From the NCBI RefSeq assembly GCF_047511655.1, contig NC_133391.1, positions 131,038,906-131,102,905 of the forward strand: a stretch of 64,000 nt of DNA, read 5' to 3'. Origin of the DNA: Castor canadensis. Taxonomy: Eukaryota > Chordata > Mammalia > Rodentia > Castoridae. Shown here piece by piece: positions 11,299 to 22,559 of this stretch. How positions within the stretch are numbered: the stretch's first letter is position 1; each line of letters starts with the position of its first letter. Below the pieces are notes generated by a model. The model was given only the letters and a program-made list of their open reading frames with translations, did no database searches and was not told the DNA's origin. Both the position numbers and the translations under genes were made by a program.

Positions 11299-13290
11299 TT
11301 TCACTAATAAATTAGAACATGTCAAAACCTAAAAGGTCACCAGAAATAAGATTACTCACACTAATTAACATGAATATTGCTCTTAATCTAAAAGACAATT
11401 TGGGGTTTCTAAATGAAAATGTACATGGATTAAATGATTCCTTGTTGTTTTTTAGTTTTGATAAAACAGTTTATTTTAGAGCTAAACATCCCTCTGCTGT
11501 ACCATGGGTCTAAAAATTTTTGTATGTTTTAACTAGAAAGAGAAACTAACCAGAAATAAAATAAGGTAAACAGATTGGCTTGATTGATTCTCCTTTTTCC
11601 AGCAAAACTATAGGCAACCCATAAATAAACAAAAGCAAAAGGCTGAAATGTTTGCAGCTCCAACAGCTTCAATTCATCTAAAGGAGTATTTGCAAGAAAA
11701 GAAAAGTCTTTCTGTCTAATGAGAAGAGCACAGGGCAGGTGACTCAAAAACTCTGCCCTTATTCCTGGCTCAGGTTCTATCCCAAGTGATAAAAAAAAAG
11801 GCAAAAAAAAAAAAAAGCCGAGTCTCCAACATGAGAAACTGGTGTGAAACTGGGACTGGTCACATTTGGCTGAGGAATAAGAGCGATGTTCTACTCTAAG
11901 AGGTGCACATATCAGCCCATTAAATCTTTGCATGTCTCTGTGGTCGCCACTGTCATGACTACTATTCTACAGGTAAGGAGCCTGAAGCCACCATCACACA
12001 GTGGAGGGCCAGGACTGGATGGATGCTTCCAGCTATGTCCTCTATTGCAGGGTTTCCCAAAATGTAGGCCACACTCCCCACCCTCCCCCACCAGGGGATG
12101 ATCGCTTGTTACAAAACCATTTCATGCAATAGTTGAATCTTCTTAAACTTTTATAGCAACTTGACAGAGCAATATATAAATTAAAATCAAATCATTTTTA
12201 AGAAGGACTTGGATTCAGTTTTTTATTTCATTTTCACAATAGTAAATTTTTATTTTTGCACAGATGTCAGTCTGTGATAAATTGGCATTGTTTTTGTGGT
12301 CTCCACCACAAGGGCCTGGGGACCCTTGATCCTGAAATTCAATGCTGATAGAAATCCTGTGTCCCCCCTGACCTCAGCAAGACACACTGCTGTGCAGAAC
12401 ATGTGCCCGCCCACTGAGAAACTTTAGGGGCTGAGTAAGAGGAGGGAGCCAGACACAGTGTTGACCATCTACCAAGTTCTCTGAAACTTTCCCCTGCCAT
12501 GGGTATAGAAAATTAGGGACAAATTGTGCTTCTGCTTCTTATAGAGCTTTCATTAGAATGTTAACACTAAAAGCGACTGCACAAGTTCATCTGATGCCTC
12601 CTGTTTTCCTTGGGGAAGAGACCTGTGAGGGGACAGAGTGCCGTGTTGCTGAGGAGCCGTACAACCCATCACATTCACTCCCAGACTCATTTCATGGGTC
12701 CATCTGATCTCAAAATGCCTTCTCAATAATCACTCTACTCAAATGCACCAACCCCTCTCCTCATTCCAGAAAAGAACAGAGCATGGAAAAGGACCTTCAA
12801 CATATGAAGCAGGAAAGGCTTAATTTGAGGCCCAAAGCAGGGAGATGAAAGTCCCCAGGCCTGCGGGAAGGGATGAGGAGGACAACCCAAGGGCACACTG
12901 AGGTCAGCATCTCTCAGGCTCACTCTGCCGTGTTTTCTTAGAAAGTCAATCCCAAATAAACCACTATGGAGCTCCTGTATCTCCGAAGCCACAGTTCACT
13001 ACAAAACCTTACATTTGCAGAGAAAGTAAACAACTCTAATCGGGAAGGCTTCAGCTGAGGTTCTTTGGACCACAGGGTACATTTTTTAGTGGATGAGATG
13101 AATACTGTGTGGAGGGAGCTTTGGAGAGGAGTTGGCTGAGAGAGAAGAGAAGACATAAGTTTCACAGAAAGTGAAAGAGAGAAATCATTCACCAACCTGG
13201 TCTATTGCTATCTTTAACAATCAGAGTCTAAGAGGAAAAATCCACCTGCTTCTGCCTGATGGCATGGTGACAGTAATTAGACACTATGAA
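11299..13290. other. Intergenic DNA, weak ancient repeats only
   Basis: I see no gene. A MIR-like string occurs near 11950-12010. The remaining open frames (11529-11933, 12735-12992, 12938-13195) have no family signature. Confidence 0.4.
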
Positions 13291-13839
13291 CTCTTTCTGG
13301 CTCTTCATATTGTATAAAGTGCTTTTATGCACACTGTCTAATTTAATCCTAATCTTCATCTCAGAAAATAAGCAGTAAGTTTTCTATAATCTCCTTTGAA
13401 AAGTAATAATTAGTAAAGATGAGGAACCAAGTCATTCTGCTAAACCTCTACCAAAATCAACCCGCCATGATGGCAGATACTGGCACTGGGACTTCCAGTT
13501 CTCTTTCCAGAGCACTTTATGAGTCAGCTACTTGATTCAATTTCACTCATTTCTTGACTCATGTGTCCTAGGGGGTTCATTCTGTAAAAAACAATCCAGT
13601 CACTGAAATTTATAAAATAAGTAATGATATCAATGCAACCTAACAAGTTCCAATTACTCTACTAACCGGAATATACTGTGTGTGTATTCAACAAAGTCTA
13701 TGTAATCTTGGAAAATTTTTACTATAGCAGATTCAAAATGACCAATAAAGACCTTTACTTCAGCATATTTTTGATCAAATTTTGGTGACTAAACAAATGG
13801 ACGGATGGATGAATGTCAGAAAGAACACTAGCAATGGTC

Positions 13840-13970
13840 TAGCCTAGATGCTCCATCCTGGAGAGCAAACCAGAATCACCTGGGGGAAGATGAGAACCCG
13901 TCTCCACTCCACCTCCCAGATACATGCTGCATCCCCAAACCTGCAATTCTGTTCGCTCCTTAGCACTGTT
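13840..13970 (+). mobile_element. MER5-type hAT fossil (possible)
   Basis: AGAATCACCTGGGGGAAGAT with flanking words resembles the MER5A/B family, a non-autonomous hAT-Charlie element. It is short and diverged. Confidence 0.5.
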
Positions 13971-14064
13971 ATAAACAAGCAAATAAAAACACGAAATTAT
14001 TATTCTGTGGAAGAAGACAGAGCCTAGGGAGCTACTGGGTTCAAGTCAGATTCAGAGCTGTTGT

Positions 14065-14180
14065 CTTGATTAGGAGCCGCTATCTAGGCCAACATCATTT
14101 TATAAATAAGGAAAAAGAGGTTATGTGACCTGTTCCAGGTCACACAACTCATGGGATAACAGTACTGTAACCCGAGTACA
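14065..14180 (-). repeat. MIR SINE, antisense
   Basis: TTTTATAAATAAGGAAAAAG, then GAGGTTATGTGACCTG and CCAGGTCACACAACTCATG follow the MIR core in reverse. Confidence 0.65.
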
Positions 14181-14802
14181 CTTCCATCCGAAGCTCTTAC
14201 CGGAACCATCACATGCCACCAAGTCCAGATGAGTTCCAGATGAGTCGCTCCACTCTCCGCCAGTAACAGCTATATTTGGCCACCTTATACAACCAAAATG
14301 CAGCACATCTGTTTTTAACCCCAACTTGGATGGAATATAGGAAGTTTTAGTTAAGAAGAGATTGTGGGTGCTCATTCCCAGAGTTAGCAGAGGAAACAGA
14401 CTTGGGTGGTTTAGAGTAAAACATCTAGCCAAACACAATTTAACCTTTGTCTATGCAGCAGGGCAATCACCTGAATTAGACTCTATCACCTAGAGGAAGG
14501 AGGAGCTCTTGGTAGGCTCTCCATTAACTGAGAGACCCAGAGGGTGGAGACCTCTGGCCTTCATCCCTCAAGATGGAGGGAACAAGCTGCTCCAGCTGCC
14601 TCTCCCCAGAAGAGGTGGCACTTCCTGAAAGACCAATGCTAGCACTGTTTGGAGAGGAACTAGAAGAGTCAGTCCCCAGTGGGGCCCAGGGTGTGTGGAA
14701 ATACTCCCAGTGTAGACTGTGGAATGCTTCATGAGAAGATAAGGGAGTATGTGGGAAATTCTGAAGAGCAGAGAGCAGATGGAGGTAGCCTTTCAGGTAC
14801 AA

Positions 14803-15107
14803 CCTAGAAGGTAACACACACGCACAGGAAATTAATGTGAGTCAACTCCCTGTATAGCCATCCTTATCTCAACCAGCAAAAACCCTTGTTCCTTCCTATT
14901 ATTGCTTATACTCTCTCTACAACAAAATTAGAGATAAGGGCAAAATAGTTTCTGCTGGGTATTGAGGCGGGGGAGAGGGAGGGGGTGGAGTGGGTGGTAA
15001 GGGAGGGGGTGGGGGCAGGGGGAGAAATGACCCAAGCCTTGTATGCACATATGAATAATAAAAGAAAAAAAAATAAAAAGATCTACCTAGCTTTAAAAAA
15101 AAAAAAA
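14803..15107 (+). mobile_element. L1 3'UTR-only copy with extra 3' segment
   Basis: It matches the 8570-8880 L1 3'UTR almost base for base, including the G-rich tract (14967-15020), then has a first A-rich tail to 15080. A 14 base unrelated piece (15081-15094) and a second A run follow. The 8 bp AGGTACAA occurs at 14795-14802 and 15107-15114 as a possible target duplication. Confidence 0.88.
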
Positions 15108-15548
15108 GGTACAAGCAGCTCTGACATCAGGACAGCACTTTCTAGAAGATATTTAGCATAGCACTATTTGGGGGCCTTTCTGAATTTTGTGGGAACCTTC
15201 CTCTGAACAGTGTTTTGCTGCCCTCTGGCGTTCATTCTTTGGAGTTCAACGAATCCTGATTGGCATCCCATTCTCTTCCTTCCCAGCCTCTCCAAAGATA
15301 ATCATCTTTTGACTGCTACTACCAAATTAAATCAGAACGTGTGTTCAATTAAAGACATGGTTATCTTTAACAGCGTGTAACACACCACACAGTAGGTGAG
15401 TGTAGGCTACGATGATGTACTATATATTTCCAAAAAGCTACTAGAAAGAATTTTGAATCTTTTCACCACAAAAAAAGATAAATGTTTGAATTGATACATT
15501 TACTCTCATTTGAACATTACATAATGTGCACACATACCAAAACATCAC

Positions 15549-15750
15549 ATAGGGTGGGAGCTAGTGGCTCACGCCTATGAGGTGAGCTGCTCAGGAGGCA
15601 GAGATCAGAAGGACTGAGGTTTGAAGCCAGCCCAGGGCAAATAGTTTCTGAGACCCTATCTTGAAAATCCCACCACCAGAAAGGGCTGGTGAAGTGGTTC
15701 AATGTGTAGGCTCTGAGTTCAAACTCCAGTACCTCCAAAAAAATCACATA
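15549..15750 (+). repeat. Composite SINE (7SL-like plus tRNA-like)
   Basis: The left half has AGTGGCTCACGCCTATGA and CTCAGGAGGCAGAGATCAG. The right half has GGGCTGGTGAAGTGGTTCAA and GAGTTCAAACTCCAGTACC. The two halves are joined by GAGACCCTATCTTGAAAAT. Confidence 0.85.
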
Positions 15751-15753
15751 GAG

Positions 15754-15929
15754 GGCCAGGCATCATGATACATGCCTATAATCCCAGCTACTCAGGAGGT
15801 AGAGACAGAAGAGTCATAATCCAAGGCCATCAGGGCAAAAGATGGTATTTAACAAACAAGCTAAAAGCAGAAAGGACTGGGGCAAGGCTCATGTGCAGAG
15901 TTCAATCCCTAGTACCGCATTAAAAAAAA
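15754..15929 (+). repeat. Composite SINE
   Basis: It starts GGCCAGGCATCATGATACAT and ends in a short A tail, directly downstream of another copy in the same orientation. Confidence 0.8.
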
Positions 15930-15934
15930 TTACA

Positions 15935-16215
15935 TGGTACCCCGTAATATGTACAATTTTTATGTACCAAATCTTTTTATCGTTAGCATATTATAGTTGT
16001 ACAGGAGGATACGTGGTGTTATTAACGTAAGTACTTATAATATACCTTAATTAGATTCATTCCCGCCATTCTCCTTAACCCCCTCGGCCCCCATCTTAGA
16101 GCACTTTCAGGTTTCATTGCTGTATTTACATACACAATACGTATCAATTCTCAAACAAATGCATTTTTTAAAAAACACATAACACATACAGAAGCAATCT
16201 TTCTCCCTCCTCCAG
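15935..16215 (-). mobile_element. Old L1 3' end, antisense (possible)
   Basis: GTACTTATAATATACCTTAA and the following ATTCATTCC resemble the beginning of the 1-890 element in the same orientation. Confidence 0.5.
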
Positions 16216-17402
16216 ACACCACTCACTGAACATCATCAGTGAGGTGGGAAGGAATCTGAAGGATCACCTAACAAAGCCACAACTGCAGAAGTCACCTTTC
16301 GTGTCTCCCTAACAGAGTCCCTCTACGGGGAGGGTAACACCCACCTCAGAGAGGCCATTAGCTGCCCCAGTGGCTTCCAAACCAGCCTGGGCAGCTGCGG
16401 AGCGGTGCTCAGGATACGGGGCTGTGGGCCTTCGTCCTGGAGCCTCTGATATGTAAAGCTGGACAGTTCTATATTTAAAAGCTTGCCTGTATATGTCCAG
16501 GCTTGGGACCTACTGAACTACTTCATGGATGGAGGGCCAGATGGGTACAGACCAGGCCTAAAAAAGGAATATTTTTTATGCCAAGTTTTGATGGCAGAGA
16601 AAGGTGGGGAACATAATCAAGACTGAGATTTGGTCTGCACCTAAGCAGGGGGCATGTGGAATCATACCTGGATTTGGAAGAAGAGAGTCAGTGAGAGATG
16701 ATTGCAGGGCACTGAAAAAGGGGGGGCTCAGAGCTTGGGTCCTTCACCTGCTCCGTGGCCAGAACTCTTGGTGAGTCTCATTCTCTCTTTGGTCTTCTCC
16801 ACCATAGCCAGGCAGTCACCACGTCCTGTTCTTTGTCTCTCCCAAACTTGACTCTTGCACATCCACTGTTCCCACTTTAACTCTGGTATCAAGGCAGGAA
16901 CGAGGTCAAAAAAGAAGGAGGGCTTGTTGACAACACTTTCCTACAGAACAATCTACTTAGAGATTCCCTTCTGGGTGGTTTCTGGTGTTTGCAAGGATAC
17001 TTTCCATGGAGTCACATCAGGTTCCTCTTTCAGAGAACCTTCAGAGGGTGTTGGGACAGAGATGCCTGCTTAAACAGGGCCAACTAAGCACCTACGTTTA
17101 CCTGCTCTCCTTTTGCAACTCCACCAAAGTAATAAGAAAGGAATATGAGGTATACAAAATTACAAGACTGCTACTGCTAAAAGGAAAAAATTAAAGAAAT
17201 ACAAGAAAATTGTCAAGAACTGAAAAGGCCTGGTGAATATCTAGCAAAATAAAGTTTAAAGGATCTACCACAAAATTCCTCAAACGAAGTTTCTAGAAAG
17301 AATGAAGATCACATAAAAGAGATCAGGAACCCAGATGACTTTAAACTTTTCAAGTGCAGCATGAGATGCTGAAAGGCGATGGAGAAATTCTGCAGAGAAA
17401 GA
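16216..17402. other. Intergenic DNA, nothing recognised
   Basis: Single-copy-like sequence with only short open frames lacking motifs. Confidence 0.4.
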
Positions 17403-17480
17403 TTACTGAGGACATGGCTCAAGTGGTAGGGTACAAGCCTAGCAATCAAGAGAACCTGCATTCAATCCCCAGTACTGCAG
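17403..17480 (+). repeat. tRNA-type SINE
   Basis: It has GACATGGCTCAAGTGGTAGG, CCTAGCAATCAAGAG and ATTCAATCCCCAGTACTGC. It leads into a GGAA-rich tail. Confidence 0.75.
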
Positions 17481-17597
17481 AAAGGAAGGGAGAGAGGAAG
17501 GGAGGGAGGGAGGGAGGGAAGGAGGAAGGAAGGGTGGGGTAGAGAGAAGGAAGGAAGGAAGGAAAAAAAGAAACAAAGAAGCAAAGAAAGAAAGAAG
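17481..17597. repeat. GGAA/GGGA microsatellite
   Basis: It is a run of GGGA, GGAA and GAAA units with few interruptions, grown at the 3' tail of the preceding SINE. Confidence 0.9.
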
Positions 17598-17682
17598 TGA
17601 ATTACTAACCTGGAAATATCAAGATATATCAAGAATATAACAAGATTTAAGACCTACTGAGTCTTTTTTCTTCCTTTTTTTT

Positions 17683-17872
17683 TTTTTGTAGTACTGGGGT
17701 TTGAACTCAGGGCCCACACCTTGAGCCACTCCACCAGCCCTTTTTAGTGTTGGGTATTTTCAAGATAGGGTCTTGAAGAATTAATTGCCAGGGGCTGGAT
17801 TCGAACCACAATCCTCCTGATCTCTGCCTCCTGAGTAGCTAGGATTACAGGTGCAAGCCACCAGCACCTGAC
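17683..17872 (-). repeat. Composite SINE, antisense
   Basis: GTAGTACTGGGGTTTGAACT begins it and GATTACAGGTGCAAGCCACC lies near its end, both in reverse order of the plus copies. A poly(T) stretch precedes it. Confidence 0.88.
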
Positions 17873-18102
17873 TCCTACTGAGTCTTTCAAGGAACTCAAA
17901 ATACTAATGACCCTCTCTTAGGAAGTTCCTAGAAGATATGCTCCAGTAAATGAGAGAATAGACCAAGAAAAGGACAAGACCCAAGAGGAGACCCAACAGG
18001 GTGAGGTGATTAAGGCAAGTTGGAGGGTGAGAGCTCTCTCTGTGCAGGCGGAGAGCACAAGCAACTCAGCTCAGAGTAAAGGACAGAGAATGCAAAAAGT
18101 GC

Positions 18103-18200
18103 TCAGCATAGTGGTGCATGCCTGTAATCTGAACACTCAGAGATTAGGGTAGAAGGATCTTGAGTTCAAGGCTAGTGTCACTACATAGAGACCCTGCAGG
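18103..18200 (+). repeat. B1/7SL-like SINE half
   Basis: GCATAGTGGTGCATGCCTGT, GTTCAAGGCTAG and AGACCCTG mark a diverged B1-like monomer ending in a purine tail. Confidence 0.65.
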
Positions 18201-18280
18201 ATAGAAGAAAGGGAGGGAAGAATTAAGGAAAGAAGGAAGGAAGGGAGGGAGGGAGGGAGGGAGGAAGGAAGGAAGATAGA
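18201..18280. repeat. GGAA/GGGA microsatellite
   Basis: GGAA and GGGA units follow the SINE tail, like those at 17481-17597. Proline/serine-rich open frames on the other strand over it are artefacts. Confidence 0.9.
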
Positions 18281-18696
18281 AAAGAAAAAGGTGTGTGGCA
18301 CTTTTGGAAATTGTAATTGGCCTTCAACACACCTGACAAATGTGTATGGAAAATCAGTGACGAGTATATCAAAAAGCCAAGCCAATGAAAAAGTGAGGCG
18401 TATCCTCCAGGCAAACCAAAGATTATATAAGAAAGGAAAAAATTCCAGTTTGTAACTCAGCAGTGGAGCATATTATCTGCCAAAATAATACAAAGCCTGA
18501 TCAGTGAATTAGCTATAAATGCTTATATTAGGAGGCTAGAAAAGGCAGTGAGGATGGAGAGAAGAGTCAAGCCCTCACCTTCTATACTACAAACATAAGC
18601 TTTCATCTATCTATAATATAATTTATCTAACATAGAAGGAAGTTAGTATCAAAGGCCTCAGGTCACTAGAAAGGGAACTATAACTTTGTGTGAATA

Positions 18697-18885
18697 CTGT
18701 GCTGGGAGGGATTAAACCCAGGGCCTGGAGGTGGCAAGCGCTCTACCACTGAAGCCAGGCCCCCAGTCCTTTCCTGCTTTTGCTTTTCAGATAAGTTCCC
18801 TGCTGATTTTTCCTAGGCTGACCTGGAACCACCTTCTGTCTCTACCTCTCTAGTTGCTGGGATTACAGACACGTATCACCATGCA
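18697..18885 (-). repeat. Composite or ID-type SINE, antisense
   Basis: ATTAAACCCAGGGCCTGGAG, CTCTACCACTGAAGCCAGGC, then CTAGTTGCTGGGATTACAGA show a tRNA half followed by a 7SL-like half in reverse. Confidence 0.75.
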
Positions 18886-19244
18886 TTGTCAAGAACATAA
18901 CTTTAATATGTTGTCTCTTAACGGGCAGAGGCGGAAGGGAGACCTGAATTCCTACGGAAGCAGTCTTGATTTTGAGCAGTTGAATGAGTGCATTATTTTG
19001 TTGTTTGGGTTTTGTTTGTGGTATTTTTTTTTTAAGAATTATCAGTTCAGTAAAAGACTCATCACATAGAATCTCGGTGGACTCCTACCATAAGAAAGAG
19101 CCCACAGTGTTTGACACTGGTGAGGAGATGAAGTAGGAAGCTAGGAACAGGTGGGACATAAAAATATTTTTCACTCAGTACCCTTCAGTACTTTTTAAAT
19201 CTGTGCTTTGTTATTGTATTATTGAAAAGATACATGATTTTTGT

Positions 19245-19419
19245 TTTCGGGTGGGACAGAATTCTTTCCTTCCCACTGGCAAAGCAGGCACTCTCCTGCT
19301 TGAGCCATGCCTCCCATCCATTTTGCTCTAGTTAATTTGGAGATGAGGTCTCATGAACTATTTTCCAGGGATGGCCTCGAACCCACATCCTCCCAATCTC
19401 AGTCACCCAGGTAGTTAAC
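19245..19419 (-). repeat. Composite SINE, antisense, split by solo LTR (part 1)
   Basis: GAGATGAGGTCTCATGAACT and GATGGCCTCGAACCCACATC belong to a reversed composite SINE. Its remaining end resumes at 19741. Confidence 0.75.
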
Positions 19420-19740
19420 GTTAGATCCCTGGCATTCTTGGGGTGGGCGGAGGGTCCCGAGGCTAACACCAAAACCAGACCCCCTGATTTATGACTGCTT
19501 GCAAAACTCCCCCGCTTGTTCCCCTGCTTGTAAATTCTCAGGAACTTCCAGTTCCTGATACTCAGGGACCAGGAACACTCTCCCTCCTTCAGTGTGGCCC
19601 CTCCTAGAAAGCCCACTACCCGTTCCAGCCGAGCTGCTGCACTCTGAACCCAAGACGGGCAGCCCAGCAGTCTGTGCTTCCAATAAATCTTTCTTTTCTA
19701 CACTTGGAATGGTCTGGTCTTTGTTCAGCAGTTCCTTACA
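19420..19740 (+). mobile_element. Solo retroviral LTR inside a SINE
   Basis: A 321 bp segment interrupts a SINE. It ends TTCCTTACA (CA terminus) and has AATAAA at 19682-19687, followed by a T/G-rich stretch and TTTGTTCAGCAG, the layout of an LTR R-U5 region. The low edge appears as CGTTAG where TGTTAG would be expected, perhaps from a base change. Candidate 4 bp flanks GTTA and GCTA differ at one base. It has no internal gene, so it is solo. The body is C-rich; the family is not identified, but it looks class I-like. Confidence 0.68.
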
Positions 19741-19790
19741 GCTAGGATCACAGGGCTAAGCCATTGGTGTCTGGCACATGGTTTGGTTTT
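19741..19790 (-). repeat. Composite SINE, antisense, split by solo LTR (part 2)
   Basis: GCTAGGATCACAGGGCTAAG and GGTGTCTGGCACATGG complete the SINE begun at 19245, with a T run at 19787-19807. Confidence 0.7.
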
Positions 19791-19921
19791 TTTTTTTTTT
19801 TTTTTTTGCCCCAAGCCAAAAAGAAGCAGGAGTTTGAAATGGCTGCTTCTGGGGCACAGGAATGGAAAGAATGAAATGGTGGTGAGGAAGGCCATCTTTG
19901 GTTTCACACACAAAAAGCTTT

Positions 19922-20003
19922 TCTGAGGCTGAAGGCGTGGTTCAAACACAGAGTGCCTGCCTGGCAAGTGCAAGGCTCTGAGGTCAGACACCAACAGGAG
20001 AGG
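19922..20003 (+). repeat. tRNA-type SINE
   Basis: GGCGTGGTTCAAACACAGAG and GCCTGCCTGGCAAGTGCAAG are present; the end is diverged. Confidence 0.7.
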
Positions 20004-20639
20004 GCTTTTTGTGTTAATTTTTGGCATTATCTCACCTTGTACATATGTCACTCTATACTGAAGAAAATGAAAGTTAGTGGCATTTCTTCTTAAATACCAT
20101 TTCACATGCTGAGCCTCCAGGAAGCAAAGCCGTCTCTTTGACACCCTCTGCTGGTCAGTCATATGCCTGTGAAAATACTTCAGTGTCTCGGCTAAGAACC
20201 TCAAGAAAGCTAACAAATTCATTAGGTGACTTGCTTCACTTCTGTAAAAATCCCATTAAACCTGCCAGGTATGTTCTACATTCTATGAATTCCAAAGGCC
20301 TTTTTTCCCTCAGTAATATGTCACATAGCTCAGAGATGCTTTTCTAACCCTAAAGCTGCACACAGAATAACAGATGATACATTTCTTGCTTGTTGCCTAA
20401 CTTCCGGAAAGCCTCTCTCTGCGGACTCCTGGTTTTTGCTGTCTGACATTTCCTTCTCCTCCTCCTGCTCCCTGGAGGGAGCCAGGACAGTGGAAAATCC
20501 ACCTGGTGTCTCCCAAGTATCTGGAAGGCATAGGGAATGCCAGGACATTTTTATGGGTTTTCTTTGGTTTTCATTTCCTAAGTAGTATATGCTTACTTTT
20601 AAAGCTAGACAATGTTTTATTTTTAAAAATCTTCTTTGT
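20004..20639. other. Intergenic DNA, nothing recognised
   Basis: A 165-codon open frame on the minus strand (20222-19725) runs across a SINE, the T run and flanking DNA, and so cannot be a gene. Confidence 0.45.
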
Positions 20640-21290
20640 GGTTACATGCTTTCCCTCATATGTGGAAGCTAGATATATAAGTTAAATGTACACATAACTA
20701 CATATATGATTATATATGGTAAAAGGGAAAACCAGATTGTCTCAGTGGGTCTGTGTTAGGGCACTACATGAGGTGGGAGAGAGAAAGACTATCAGAGAAT
20801 GAAAAATATTGAAACATCCCATCTATATGGGATCCCAATACAACGTAATACACTGTAAGTTATTGAATAATATGGGATCATGGAGACAAAGAACAAGCAA
20901 TGGGGGGTTAATCTGGTTGAAGTATGATATATATATATATACATATATATATATGTCTGAAATACCAAGACGAAACCCCCTTGAACTATCAATACACAGT
21001 TTTTAAAAATGAAAGAAAGAAGGGTAAAACAGGTCTTTTGTGGGGAGGGTAAGAGTGGGAGGAGTGTGGGCACAAGGAAAGGGGCAATGAGGATGAATAT
21101 GGTGGATGCATTGTGTACATAAATGAAAATAGAAGAATGAAAACTTGAAATTGTTCTAAGAAGGGGGAGGGAAAAGGATGGAGAATGAGGACATAAATCT
21201 AACTAAGATATATCATAAGCACTTGTGTAAATATTACAATGTATCCCCCTGTGCAACTATTATATGCTAATAAGAAATAAATTTTGTATT
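20640..21290 (+). mobile_element. L1 3' end, second 3'UTR type
   Basis: CTTTCCCTCATATGTGGAAG is the usual end of L1 ORF2. The downstream part shares blocks with 9695-9925 (TTCTAAGAAGGGG, ATCTAACTAAGATATAT, AAGCACTTGTGTAAAT). The copy includes an (AT) run at 20926-20954. Confidence 0.8.
20926..20954. repeat. (AT)n run with self-complementary centre
   Basis: Alternating A and T on both sides of a central ACAT can form a hairpin or cruciform. Confidence 0.85.
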
Positions 21291-21419
21291 AATGATAAAA
21301 CTCTCCTTTGCCCAGGCATCAGCCATGCCCACAATTCCACCACCTCCCAATCCCACCTCCCGGGAAGTAATCCCTCAAGAAGTCTTTCATAACTTTCTGC
21401 TCAAAGCATATAAAATGTA

Positions 21420-21930
21420 TGCATGTGCACTCTTTTCTTTTCTTTTTCTAAATTTTTTTCTAAAATAGGATCATACTGTACCTAATATTGTGCAATTTTC
21501 TTTTTTCAATTAATATTTCGAAGGTCTCTCTTCAGGTAATAAAATCATATTCATTCTTTTTAATAGCTTTACAGTAATCTACAGTATGGATGGATCATAA
21601 TTTACTCAAAATTCTCCTATTTGTGAACATTTCTGTTGTTTCTAGTGATTTTTTGTTAGCATGACATATGTGTGTGATATATATAAATTTTCCATATATA
21701 TATATATAAATGGTGACAAAAACAGATACTTATATGAAATAACAAAAAGAAAAATCTAGAATTACTTATCTTTACATCTTGGCATTTTTTTTCCCCTGGG
21801 AGTGCTGGATCAAAATCTGTAAGGTTGTACAGATTTATGGTTTCATTAGATAATGAAGGCTATATTCTCAAAAGAGTTACATCTCTACCAATGCTCGTAA
21901 AGATCCCCACACACTCACTAGCTCTGGATG
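21420..21930 (-). mobile_element. Ancient L1 (L1M-like), antisense
   Basis: ACAGTATGGATGGATCATAA and GAACATTTCTGTTGTTTCTA, then GAGTGCTGGATCAAAATCTG and ACATCTCTACCAATGCTCGT, follow the reversed ORF2 end of old mammalian L1s in order. Confidence 0.7.
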
Positions 21931-21989
21931 CTATCCATCTATTACCAGATACAAGCTTTGGAAGGGAATCTGCTCACAGATTCCCTCTG

Positions 21990-22115
21990 TGCAACCTCTT
22001 TGTTTTACTACAGATGGGAAAGCTAAGACCTAACCAGATTATTTACCCAAATCATGCAGCTACCTAAATAAAATAACTAGAAACTAGACCAAGTTCATCT
22101 GCCTGGTGTCTAGTT
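21990..22115 (-). repeat. MIR-like fragment, antisense
   Basis: CTACAGATGGGAAAGCTAAG and CCCAAATCATGCAGCTACC resemble the reversed MIR core, diverged. Confidence 0.45.
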
Positions 22116-22144
22116 CTTCTTTCTCCTAATAACAGCTCCCTGAT

Positions 22145-22250
22145 TTGGGGGCATGTGGTAGACAGAATCTGTGAATATGTTGCCTTGCATGACAAAATAG
22201 ACTTCACAGATATACTGGGTTAAGAATCTTGGGAAAGGGAGATTATCCAG
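22145..22250 (+). mobile_element. MaLR (MLT1-like) LTR, part 1
   Basis: GAATATGTTGCCTTGCATGA, GACTTCACAGATATACTGGG and GGGAGATTATCCAG match the first part of an MLT1-type LTR in order. It resumes at 22560 after a 309 bp insert. Confidence 0.75.
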
Positions 22251-22559
22251 TGTCAAAGCCTAGGGCTGAAAAAGGCAAAAACCTACAATAATTGGTGCAG
22301 GCAAGAGGCAAGTCCATGAGTCCAAACTTGATTGGTCAATAACAGACTCCAGGTGCAGATGACAGACCAGTTGGGCAACTTGCATTACCACCACAGACAG
22401 CTCCAAAAATCAGCAGGGGGACAGGTTAAGGCTCCCTCAGGCCTGGCTCTGAGTCAGCATGGAATTTGCCAAATAATCTCTAGGCTCCGTGTTGGAATGC
22501 CCTCTCTGACCAAGTGATTGCATCTTAGGTAGAATTTTCCATGGTTTCACAGCAGGGAA
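22251..22559. other. 309 bp insert in MaLR LTR, unclassified
   Basis: This block separates two adjoining pieces of one LTR. I do not recognise it as any SINE, L1 or LTR seen elsewhere in the window. No A tail or clear target duplication is visible. Confidence 0.5.

Noticed and set aside
19725..20222. 165-codon minus-strand open frame
   Set aside because: It runs through a SINE, a poly(T) run and LTR edge, so the frame is accidental.
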